The notes under the pieces: model-generated
Database searches by the model: none
Seen by the model: the letters and a program-made list of their open reading frames with translations, nothing else
What the model was told of the DNA's origin: nothing
Source: RGIG426 sp045598965
GTDB taxonomy: Bacteria; Bacillota; Clostridia; Oscillospirales; Acutalibacteraceae
Direction: 5' to 3'
DNA length: 64,000 bases
Assembly (NCBI GenBank): GCA_045598965.1
Contig: JAZRVH010000013.1
Span: 30,065-94,064, forward strand
Translations under genes and position numbers: made by a program
Part shown: piece by piece, positions 41,708-49,474 of the stretch
How positions within the stretch are numbered: the stretch's first letter is position 1
How the letters are laid out: every line of letters begins with the position of its first letter

Positions 41708-42115
41708 TTACACGTCAAATCCGGCGTTTTTGAGGAGTTCGGTAGCTTTTTCGTTATCTCCTACACGAAGCACCAAACCCGCCGTATCCGCACCACGGCC
41801 GGCGGCATACGCATAGGTATATTCAATACCGATGCCGTTATCGGCAAGCAGACGCACCACCTTGGCAAAAATGCCCGGTTTATTGTCAAGACGTACACCA
41901 AGAACCTTGGTGACTTTCACAATGCGGTCATTGTCCCTAAGCGTTTTCACCGCAAGATCGGTATCGTTTACCACAATACGCAAAATGCCGAAATCGGTGG
42001 TATCCGCAATAGACAATGCGAGAATATCCACACCGACATTTGCAAGCAGTTCTGTGACAGCGGCAAGCCGCCCCGCTTGGTTTTCCACGAAAACAGATAC
42101 TTGGTCAATTAACAT
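41708..42115 (-). CDS. Tandem ACT-domain protein
   Basis: The 135-residue protein consists of two ACT folds: residues 3-65 (QVSVFVENQAGRLAAVTELL) and 70-130 (LGVRLDNKPGIFAKVVRLLADNGI). ACT domains bind amino acids and control enzymes. As the last gene of the iorA-iorB-paaK operon it may sense an aromatic amino acid. It overlaps the ligase gene by seven bases, so expression is coupled. Confidence 0.85.
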   Translation of the reverse strand: MLIDQVSVFVENQAGRLAAVTELLANVGVDILALSIADTTDFGILRIVVNDTDLAVKTLRDNDRIVKVTKVLGVRLDNKPGIFAKVVRLLADNGIGIEYTYAYAAGRGADTAGLVLRVGDNEKATELLKNAGFDV

Positions 42116-43422
42116 TTTCCCGTCTCCTTTCGTTTGTCAATCACACGCTTTGCTTTCCCCTCCGAACGTTTTAACGTATGCGGCGGTGCCAACACGACGT
42201 GGACACCGATTCCGAGAGTGGATTTCAGTGCCTCCGTCAGCGTCCGCTCATATTTAGCGATACCGGACACGGTGTCGGAGAACATATCCTCGGTCATTTC
42301 CACACGCAAATCAAAGGTATCGGTGTTGTTCACACGGTCAACAACAATCTCATAGTTCGGCGAATAACCGAGCTTAAGAAGCACCGTTTCAATCTGCGAC
42401 GGGAACACGTTGACACCCCGAATAATCAGCATATCGTCGGTACGACCCATCGGCTTGCTCATCCGCACAAAGGTTCGACCGCAAGAGCAGGTTTCGTGCG
42501 TGAGAATGCCGATATCACGGGTGCGGAATCGCACCAGCGGGAACGCCTCTTTCGTGAGGCAGGTGAACACCAGTTCTCCCTGCTGTCCGTCCGGAACGGG
42601 TTGCTCCGTTTCCGGGTCAATACACTCGATAATAAAATGGTCCTCGTTGACGTGCAAGCCATTCTGTTCCGAACAGCCAAACGCCACGCCCGGCCCCATA
42701 ATCTCGGTCAAACCGTACACGTCATACGCTTTAATGCCGAGCTTTTTCTCCAAAGAGTCGCACATTTCTTTTGTCCACGGTTCGGCACCGAAAATTCCAC
42801 CGTGAAGCTTGATTTCCTCTTTCGGAACGCCCATTTTCTCGATGGTTTCCGCCAAATACATGGCATAAGACGGCGTACAGCAAAGGAACGTACAGCCGAA
42901 ATCACGCATAATAGTAATCTGTCGCTCGGTGTTGCCGGAGGAAACCGGCACAACAGTTGCCCCGATGCGTTCCGCACCACCATGGATACCGAAGCCGCCG
43001 GTAAACAAACCGTAACCATAGGACACGTGGATAATATCGTCCTTCCCCGCTCCCGCCGCTGTCAGCTGACGAGCACAGATGTCCGCCCACGTCTCCAAAT
43101 CGTTTTTCGTATACCCAACAACAATTTGCTTGCCGGTAGTACCGGAGGAAGCGTGCAAACGCACCACGTCCGTCAGCGGCACAGCAAACAGACCATAGGG
43201 ATAGGTATCTCGCAGGTCTTTTTTGCTTGTCAGCGGCAATTTGCCCAAATCGGCAATCGAGTGAATATCCTCCGGCGAAACGCCGGCGGCATCCATACGG
43301 TCGTGATACAGCGGTACATTATCGTACACCCGCTTGACGAGAGCAACGAGCCGCTCACTTTGAATGTTGTCAAGTGTCTCACGAGATGCCGTTTCCATTT
43401 CCGGCTGCCAATATTTTCCCAT
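42109..43422 (-). CDS. paaK: Phenylacetate-CoA ligase family protein
   Basis: AMP-forming ligase that activates phenylacetate or other arylacetates with CoA. The 437-residue protein has the A3-like motif ASSGTTGKQIV, the YGLTEIMGPG motif, a GDS-like TRDIGILT region, cysteine pair ETCSCGRTFVR and GRTDDMLIIRGVNVFPSQIE at the C-terminal hinge. Start at ATG 43422 (three codons inside the ORF), nine bases after GGGG. In many anaerobes and archaea this gene sits next to iorAB, as here (27 bases gap from iorB). Confidence 0.88.
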   Translation of the reverse strand: MGKYWQPEMETASRETLDNIQSERLVALVKRVYDNVPLYHDRMDAAGVSPEDIHSIADLGKLPLTSKKDLRDTYPYGLFAVPLTDVVRLHASSGTTGKQIVVGYTKNDLETWADICARQLTAAGAGKDDIIHVSYGYGLFTGGFGIHGGAERIGATVVPVSSGNTERQITIMRDFGCTFLCCTPSYAMYLAETIEKMGVPKEEIKLHGGIFGAEPWTKEMCDSLEKKLGIKAYDVYGLTEIMGPGVAFGCSEQNGLHVNEDHFIIECIDPETEQPVPDGQQGELVFTCLTKEAFPLVRFRTRDIGILTHETCSCGRTFVRMSKPMGRTDDMLIIRGVNVFPSQIETVLLKLGYSPNYEIVVDRVNNTDTFDLRVEMTEDMFSDTVSGIAKYERTLTEALKSTLGIGVHVVLAPPHTLKRSEGKAKRVIDKRKETGKC

Positions 43423-43449
43423 TGGATACATCCCCTTTCCCGTTGCAAC

Positions 43450-44025
43450 TTATTCGGCAGAATAGCCCAGTTCAAACGCTTTCTTGTTCATTTCCACGAA
43501 TTTCTCCGCCACGGATTTTTCAATGGCGGCAATCCATTTTTCTTTCGGAATATCAAAATATTTCGCCAAACGGCCCATCAGCACAATGTTCACCGCTTTG
43601 GATGAGCCCGCTTGCTCCGCCAAAGACAGAGCATCCATCGCATCCACCTTGACGCCTTTAGCGGTCATCTCGGACAGGATATCCGACGGATAGGCGGTCG
43701 CTCCCACGATAACCGGCATGGGGGCGATTTCTTGGGTGTTGACAATCACGGTGCCACCGTCTTTCAAACAGGAAGCATAGCGAGCCGCCTCCAATTTCTC
43801 GAACGACACAATATAATCGGCTTCGCCTTCGGTAATCACCGGCGAGTATACCTTGTCACCGAAACGCACATACGTCACCACAGAACCGCCACGCTGGCTC
43901 ATACCGTGGACTTCCGACACTTTAACGTCATAGCCCTCGTCGCACAACAGTTTTCCGAGGAGTTTCGAAGCGAGGAGCGAACCTTGACCGCCCACGCCCA
44001 CAATCATCACACTAACTGTTTTCAT
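43450..44025 (-). CDS. iorB: Indolepyruvate ferredoxin oxidoreductase, beta subunit
   Basis: Gamma-type subunit of the 2-oxoacid:ferredoxin oxidoreductase family, 191 residues, with MIVGVGGQGSLLASKLLG at the N-terminus and GMSQRGGSVVTYVRFG. It forms an alpha2beta2 complex with IorA that interconverts aryl-pyruvates and aryl-acetyl-CoA with ferredoxin. It follows iorA by three bases. Confidence 0.93.
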   Translation of the reverse strand: MKTVSVMIVGVGGQGSLLASKLLGKLLCDEGYDVKVSEVHGMSQRGGSVVTYVRFGDKVYSPVITEGEADYIVSFEKLEAARYASCLKDGGTVIVNTQEIAPMPVIVGATAYPSDILSEMTAKGVKVDAMDALSLAEQAGSSKAVNIVLMGRLAKYFDIPKEKWIAAIEKSVAEKFVEMNKKAFELGYSAE

Positions 44026-44028
44026 GTC

Positions 44029-45753
44029 TCAGCCCTCCTCAATTGCATTCAGGCGGCACATCTGCTCACAGACGTGACAGCCAACGCACAGCGTATCGTC
44101 GATTTGTGCCTTGCCGTCCACAATGCGGATAGCAGGGCAACCCAGCTTCATACAGCTCTTACAGCCGACACACTTGTCGTTGTTTACCTTCACCGGTTTA
44201 TCGTGCTTCACGTGTTTAAGAAGCACGCAGGGACGACGGCTGATAATCACCGACGGCTCGTTGACCGCCAGTTCCTCTTTGACAACCGCTTCACACGCCG
44301 CCAAATCATAGGGATCCACCACACGGACTCTGTCAATGCCAAGAGCTTTACAGAGTGCCTCCAAATTCACCGCCGCCGCCGGCTCACCACGAAGATTAAA
44401 GCCGGTGGTCGGGTTTTGTTGGTGACCGGTCATACCGGTAATGGAGTTGTCAAGAATAATCACCGTAGAGGGAGTGGCGTTGTAGGCAATGTTCACAAGA
44501 CCGGTCATACCGGAATGCATAAAGGTGGAATCGCCGATAACCGCCACCGTTTTTTGCGGGTTTTCCGCCGCCTTGTTAAAGCCGTGAAGCCCGGACACAG
44601 AAGCACCCATGCACAGCGTAGTATCGATCGCCGCCAACGGTTGCTGGGCACCAAGCGTATAGCAACCGATATCTCCCATAACGGTGAGTTTCAATTTGGA
44701 CAGCGTATAGAACATTCCACGGTGAGGACAGCCGGCACACATCATCGGCGGACGAACCGGCACTTCGGTATCGAGAGAAACGGTTTTCGGCAACGCTTTA
44801 CCAAAAGCTTTTGCCACCGTTTCCTGCGAGAACTCACCAATCATCGAGAACAAATTCTTACCCTCGACGTCAAGTCCAAGAGCTTTACAGTGGTTTTCAA
44901 TAATGGGATCGAGCTCCTCCACCACAATAAGGCGTTTCACCTTTTTAGCGAAGTTTTTAATACGTTCCACCGGCAGAGGATTGACCATTCCGAGTTTAAG
45001 GACGCTCACCTCATCCCCTAAAACCTCTTTCACATACTGATAGGAAGTTCCGGTCGTAATAATACCGATATCGGTTCCGCCCCACTCCTCACGGTTCAAA
45101 TCGCAGGTTTCGGCAAAGGCGGTCAAATCCGCTGTACGTTGTTCCACCAGCGGATGACGTTTTTTCGCCATAGCGGGCATCATGATATATTTCGCCGGGT
45201 CTTTTTCATACGGTTTACCGGCAAACTCCGTGCGTTCGCCGGGTTCCACTAAGCTCTGAGAGTGAGCAATGCGAGTGCACATACGCAAAAGCACCGGCGT
45301 ATCGAATTTTTCGGACAACTCAAACGCCTGCATAGCAAAGCGGCGGCTCTCCGCCGCATCTGCCGGCTCCAGCATGGGAACCTTCGAGGCAATAGCGTGA
45401 TGGCGGGAATCCTGCTCATTTTGAGAGGAGTGCATCGCCGGGTCATCCGCCACGCACACCACAAGGCCTGCATTGACGCCGGTATAGGACATCGTATACA
45501 GCGGGTCGGCGGCGACGTTTAATCCCACATGTTTCATACAGCAGGCAGAACGCACTCCGCCGAGAGAGGCACCAAACGCCACCTCCATAGCGACCTTTTC
45601 GTTGGGAGCCCACTCGCAGTAGATTTCCGGATATTTGGCGGCAGTTTCGGTAATTTCCGTCGACGGAGTACCCGGATAGCTGGAAATCAGCCCGCACCCC
45701 GCCTCATACAACCCACGGGAAACCGCAGCGTTGCCAATCATCAGTTGTTTCAT
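44029..45753 (-). CDS. iorA: Indolepyruvate ferredoxin oxidoreductase, alpha subunit
   Basis: The 574-residue protein has the N-terminal pyrimidine-binding domain (SSYPGTPSTEIT), a TPP-binding motif in the region GDSTFMHSGMTGLVN through DNSITGMTGHQ, and two C-terminal 4Fe-4S sites (CVGCKSCMKLGC and CVGCHVCEQMC). This is the usual IorA domain order. Substrates are indolepyruvate, phenylpyruvate and hydroxyphenylpyruvate. The start is ATG 45753 after AGGATGTGA. It has its own promoter with a palindrome in the spacer. Confidence 0.93.
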   Translation of the reverse strand: MKQLMIGNAAVSRGLYEAGCGLISSYPGTPSTEITETAAKYPEIYCEWAPNEKVAMEVAFGASLGGVRSACCMKHVGLNVAADPLYTMSYTGVNAGLVVCVADDPAMHSSQNEQDSRHHAIASKVPMLEPADAAESRRFAMQAFELSEKFDTPVLLRMCTRIAHSQSLVEPGERTEFAGKPYEKDPAKYIMMPAMAKKRHPLVEQRTADLTAFAETCDLNREEWGGTDIGIITTGTSYQYVKEVLGDEVSVLKLGMVNPLPVERIKNFAKKVKRLIVVEELDPIIENHCKALGLDVEGKNLFSMIGEFSQETVAKAFGKALPKTVSLDTEVPVRPPMMCAGCPHRGMFYTLSKLKLTVMGDIGCYTLGAQQPLAAIDTTLCMGASVSGLHGFNKAAENPQKTVAVIGDSTFMHSGMTGLVNIAYNATPSTVIILDNSITGMTGHQQNPTTGFNLRGEPAAAVNLEALCKALGIDRVRVVDPYDLAACEAVVKEELAVNEPSVIISRRPCVLLKHVKHDKPVKVNNDKCVGCKSCMKLGCPAIRIVDGKAQIDDTLCVGCHVCEQMCRLNAIEEG

Positions 45754-45804
45754 AACGTCACATCCTAACAATAAAGTAAAAGACAAATTTCGACCTTGCT
45801 ATTC

Positions 45805-45833
45805 ATTATACCACCAACACGTTGGCGGTGCAA
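45805..45833 (-). promoter_or_regulatory. Internal promoter of iorA with palindromic operator
   Basis: Minus strand: -35 TTGCAC (45828-45833), 17 bases, -10 TATAAT (45805-45810). The spacer is almost wholly the palindrome CCGCCAAC-GT-GTTGGTGG (45811-45828), a likely repressor site. Confidence 0.65.
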
Positions 45834-45847
45834 GAGGAAATCCCGAA

Positions 45848-47401
45848 TTATTCGCCCAAGGAATCGGTAATATCCACCACTTTGGTCATTTCATAGCAGC
45901 GGAATTTCTCGTCCACATCGGCAGGCTTCGCTCCCTTTGTCAACACACTGATAATCGGCACAAGGACAAGACCGCCCAGCATGGCGAACACGCCGGAGTA
46001 CAGCGAGTTTTTGAAAACAAAGGACAACACCGGAATTTCCGCTACCGAGAACACGCCGACGGAGACAAGCAGCTGGACAATCTCCAAGCCCACGCCGAAG
46101 ATAAACGAGCAGACAACGGCGGGTTTCGTCACGCCTTTCCAGTAGAGGCCATAGAGGAACGGAGCAAGGAATGCACCCGCCAAAGCACCCCACGACACAC
46201 CCATCATTTGGGCAATCAGCAGGTTTTTGGATTTGTATTGCATAATGGCAATAAACGCAGATACCGCAATGAAGAACACAATAAAGCAACGAATGCACAG
46301 CATCTTACTTTTTTCGTTCATTTTTTCCTTTTTAAGCGGGGCAATAAAGTCAAGCGTCAAGGTCGAACCGCTCGTCAAAACGAGGGACGACAGCGTGGAC
46401 ATCGAAGCGGAAAGCACCAGCACGATAACGATACCGATAAGCCACGGGCTCAAAGTAGAAAGCATTGTCGGGATAACGGCGTCAAAACCGTCCTTCGCTA
46501 CATCCACATCATACAATCTGCCAAAGCCGCCGAGGAAGTAGCAACCGCCCGCCACCACAATGGCAAACAACGTGGAAATGACGGTGCCTTTTTTAATCGC
46601 ATCCTCGTTTTTAATCGCATAGAACTTGCCGACCATTTGCGGAAGTCCCCACGTACCGAGAGACGTAAGCAACACGACAAACAAGAGGAACAGCGGGTCA
46701 GCACCGAAGAAAGAGGCAAACTCCCATCCCCCGTTTTCGCCGGTAGCAAGTTGTGCAACAGCGGCGGTAAGTCCACCGTTGTCTGCGAGCACCGCACCGA
46801 TAACCGCCACGATACCCACAAGCATCACAAGGCCCTGGATAAAGTCGTTAATCGCCGTCGCCATATAGCCACCGAACAGCACATAGATACCGGTAAGCAC
46901 CGCCATAATGATTACACAGACGGAGTAATCAACCCCCTCGTATGCCATGGAGAACAAACGAGAAAGGCCGTTGTAAAGCGAAGCGGTGTATGGGATAAGG
47001 AACAAAAACGTAATCGCCGAAGCCGCCACTTTAAGCCCTTTAGAGTTAAAACGGGATCCGAAAAAGTCCGGCATCGTTTTACTGCCGAGGTGCTGGGTCA
47101 TAATGCGGGTACGACGACCGAGCAAGCTCCACGCAAGCAGCGAGCCGATAAAGGCGTTTCCAAGCCCAATCCAAGTGGAGGCAAGACCGAAGTTCCAACC
47201 AAACTGACCGGCATATCCCACAAAAATAACCGCAGAAAAGTAGGACGTACCAAACGCAAAGGCGGTGAGCCACGGGCCTACATTACGGCCACCTAACACA
47301 AAGCCGTTTACGTCGGTGGCTTGGCGACGGCAGTACACGCCGATGCCAATCATCACCGCAAAAAATACAACTAAAAATGCGGTAATAATAAAAGTACTCA
47401 T
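45848..47401 (-). CDS. Sodium:solute symporter family transporter
   Basis: A 517-residue SSF-family protein with about 13 membrane segments, starting with STFIITAFLVVFFAVMIGIG and carrying GGRNVGPWLTAFAFGTSYFSAV and the Na-site region LVLTSGSTLTLDF. The family covers proline, pantothenate, sugars and monocarboxylates; specificity cannot be fixed. Its place between an acyl-CoA synthetase and iorA in a tyrosine-controlled operon suggests an aryl- or other carboxylate. Confidence 0.85.
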   Translation of the reverse strand: MSTFIITAFLVVFFAVMIGIGVYCRRQATDVNGFVLGGRNVGPWLTAFAFGTSYFSAVIFVGYAGQFGWNFGLASTWIGLGNAFIGSLLAWSLLGRRTRIMTQHLGSKTMPDFFGSRFNSKGLKVAASAITFLFLIPYTASLYNGLSRLFSMAYEGVDYSVCVIIMAVLTGIYVLFGGYMATAINDFIQGLVMLVGIVAVIGAVLADNGGLTAAVAQLATGENGGWEFASFFGADPLFLLFVVLLTSLGTWGLPQMVGKFYAIKNEDAIKKGTVISTLFAIVVAGGCYFLGGFGRLYDVDVAKDGFDAVIPTMLSTLSPWLIGIVIVLVLSASMSTLSSLVLTSGSTLTLDFIAPLKKEKMNEKSKMLCIRCFIVFFIAVSAFIAIMQYKSKNLLIAQMMGVSWGALAGAFLAPFLYGLYWKGVTKPAVVCSFIFGVGLEIVQLLVSVGVFSVAEIPVLSFVFKNSLYSGVFAMLGGLVLVPIISVLTKGAKPADVDEKFRCYEMTKVVDITDSLGE

Positions 47402-47428
47402 TGTTAATTCCTCCTTATGGAAAGTATT

Positions 47429-49066
47429 TTAACCTTTGTTCTGGGCATCCACGAGCAAATCGCCGCCATAGCGTTTACGAAGCACCGGTTTTTCGATTTT
47501 TCCGGTAGGATTACGTGGAATATCCGCAAAGATAATCTTGCGGGGGCGTTTATAACGAGGCAAATCCGCACAAAATTCGTTGATTTCTTCCTCGGTAGCC
47601 GTTTCGCCGTCTTTCAGTTCAATAATGGCCGCCGCAATCTCGCCGAGGCGAGCATCCGGAAGACCGATGACTGCCGCATCCTTGATTTTCATATTGCCAC
47701 GGAGATAATCCTCGATTTGCACGGGATAGAGGTTTTCACCGCCGGAGATAATCACGTCTTTTTTACGGTCCACAAGGAAAATAAAGCCGTCCTCATCCTC
47801 TCGTGCCATATCGCCGGTATACAGCCAACCGTCGTGCAAAATCTCTGACGACGCTTCAGAATTTTTGTAATAGCAGGTCATCACGCCGGGGCCTTTGACC
47901 GCCAGTTCGCCAACCTCGCCCTGTTTGACGGGGTTGCCGTTTTCGTCGATAATTTTCGTCTCCCACAGATAACCGGCTTTGCCGATGGCACCGACCTTGT
48001 GAATGTTTTCCACTCCCAAGTGAACACAGCCGGGCCCAATCGACTCGGACAAACCATAGTTGGTGTCGTATTCATGGTGCGGGAATTTTTCTTTCCAGCG
48101 ACGAATAAGGCTGGGCGGAACCGGTTGAGCACCAATATGCATAAGTCTCCACTGGGACAAACGATATTGCGACAAATCCACACGACCGCTGTCAATGGCA
48201 TCAAGAATATCCTGTGCCCACGGCACCAAAAGCCACACGATGGTCGCCTTTTCGTCCGAAGCGGCACGAAGAATCCATTCCGGCTTCACGCCACGCAAAA
48301 GCACGGCACGGCTACCGGAAAGCAAACTGCCGAACCAGTGCATCTTTGCACCGGTATGGTACAGCGGCGGAATACACAAAAACACGTCCTCACGAGTTTG
48401 GCCGTGATGAGCCTGCTCCGTGCGGCAAGAGCAAATAAGGGATTCGTGATTATGCAAAATAGCCTTCGGGAAGCCGGTAGTACCGGAAGAGAAATAAATA
48501 GCGGCATCATCCTGCTCGGTGAGCTCAATCGGCGGATGCTGAGAGGAGCAGAACGGCAGAAGCTCATCCACATTTTCGGCGAACTCCGGTGCATCCTTCC
48601 CCACAAAGAAGAACTGTTTCACCTTTTCTTTTAAGGTAGGAAGCACCTCACCTACACGCTCGGAAAATTCCGGCCCGAACACAAGCACAGATACATCCGC
48701 AAGATCCACACAATAGGCAATCTCATCCGCTGTGTAACGGAAGTTGAGCGGCACAGCAAGAGCACCCGCTTTCAGGGCACCGAAATACGCCGGCAACCAT
48801 TCGAGGCAGTTCATCATCAAAACGCCCACCTTGTCGCCCTTTTTCACGTGGCGAGTAAGAAGCAAGTTGGCAAATTGATTGGCACGCACGTCAAATTCTT
48901 TCCATGTAATCTCACGGCGATACGGCTGTGCCGCATCCGCCTCAATAAGATTGAATTCACGCCACGTGTGAGCGGCGTCGTGCTCTTCGGTGGGGTTGAT
49001 TTCCACAAGGGCCGTCTCCTTACCGTACAAGCGAGCATTTTTCTCCAAGAGTTCTGTAATAACCAT
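47429..49066 (-). CDS. AMP-dependent acyl-CoA synthetase
   Basis: The 545-residue class I adenylate-forming enzyme has A3 YFSSGTTGFPKA, A5 TNYGLSESIGPG, A7 LYTGDMARED, A8 DRKKDVIISGGEN and A10 RNPTGKIEKPVL with the catalytic lysine. It should activate a carboxylic acid as acyl-AMP and acyl-CoA; the substrate is unknown. Start ATG 49066 follows AAGGAGA; in-frame codons upstream run through the T-box terminator and are leader. First gene of the tyrosine T-box operon. Confidence 0.88.
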   Translation of the reverse strand: MVITELLEKNARLYGKETALVEINPTEEHDAAHTWREFNLIEADAAQPYRREITWKEFDVRANQFANLLLTRHVKKGDKVGVLMMNCLEWLPAYFGALKAGALAVPLNFRYTADEIAYCVDLADVSVLVFGPEFSERVGEVLPTLKEKVKQFFFVGKDAPEFAENVDELLPFCSSQHPPIELTEQDDAAIYFSSGTTGFPKAILHNHESLICSCRTEQAHHGQTREDVFLCIPPLYHTGAKMHWFGSLLSGSRAVLLRGVKPEWILRAASDEKATIVWLLVPWAQDILDAIDSGRVDLSQYRLSQWRLMHIGAQPVPPSLIRRWKEKFPHHEYDTNYGLSESIGPGCVHLGVENIHKVGAIGKAGYLWETKIIDENGNPVKQGEVGELAVKGPGVMTCYYKNSEASSEILHDGWLYTGDMAREDEDGFIFLVDRKKDVIISGGENLYPVQIEDYLRGNMKIKDAAVIGLPDARLGEIAAAIIELKDGETATEEEINEFCADLPRYKRPRKIIFADIPRNPTGKIEKPVLRKRYGGDLLVDAQNKG

Positions 49067-49093
49067 AATTCTGTCTCCTTCTTTCGAGGGCAT

Positions 49094-49374
49094 AAAAAAA
49101 CCGCCCTCCTGTTTTCTAAAAACAGAGGACGGGAAATCCCGTGGTACCACCTCAATTTACCGCTGTCTTGCGACAAACGGCCTCTTTGGGTACGGTATAA
49201 AAACGATACCCTAACGCTTTAACGGGCGTACCCGTCACAGCCTACTTGCCCTTGCGGGTGTTCGGTGTGCTGCTCGCAGAATGTATTCAAAGTGCTTCTC
49301 CTGTCGTCTTGCACCAACCGACGACTCTCTGAAAGGAGTGACGGCACTTCTACTTTTTTCCGGTCACCACATTT
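49094..49374 (-). promoter_or_regulatory. T-box riboswitch, tyrosine specificity
   Basis: Minus strand, in order: AGTA (49354-49351), stem GAAGTGC / GCACTT, AGAGAG, the apical GGTTGGTGCAAG, then TTTGAA with the specifier TAC (49285-49283, Tyr), and the T-box core GAGGTGGTACCACGGG (about 49153-49138). The bulge TGGT pairs with ACCA, as needed for A73 of tRNA-Tyr. A terminator stem with CCTCTGTTTT / AAAACAGGAGG and a T7 tract (49100-49094) ends it. Uncharged tRNA-Tyr should open the operon. Confidence 0.92.
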
Positions 49375-49380
49375 TCATAC

Positions 49381-49409
49381 ATTATATACCCTCCCTCTCT
49401 CCTTGTCAA
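49381..49409 (-). promoter_or_regulatory. Promoter of the tyrosine T-box operon
   Basis: Minus strand: -35 TTGACA (49404-49409), 17 bases, -10 TATAAT (49381-49386), a full consensus promoter. Confidence 0.9.
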
Positions 49410-49421
49410 GCCCTTTTTTAC

Positions 49422-49457
49422 AAAAAAATCACGCAGACGAACGTCTGCGGGATTTTT
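49422..49457 (-). terminator. Terminator of the first dockerin gene
   Basis: Stem CGCAGAC / GTCTGCG with AAATC-GATTT outer pairs and a minus-strand T7 tract. It lies 12 bases upstream of the T-box promoter. Confidence 0.8.
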
Positions 49458-49474
49458 GAGAACTGTATTCAGAA

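Noticed and set aside
45731..47296. Plus-strand frame opposite the sodium:solute symporter
   Set aside because: Product is Lys/His/Arg-rich without structure; the minus-strand protein is a clear membrane transporter.
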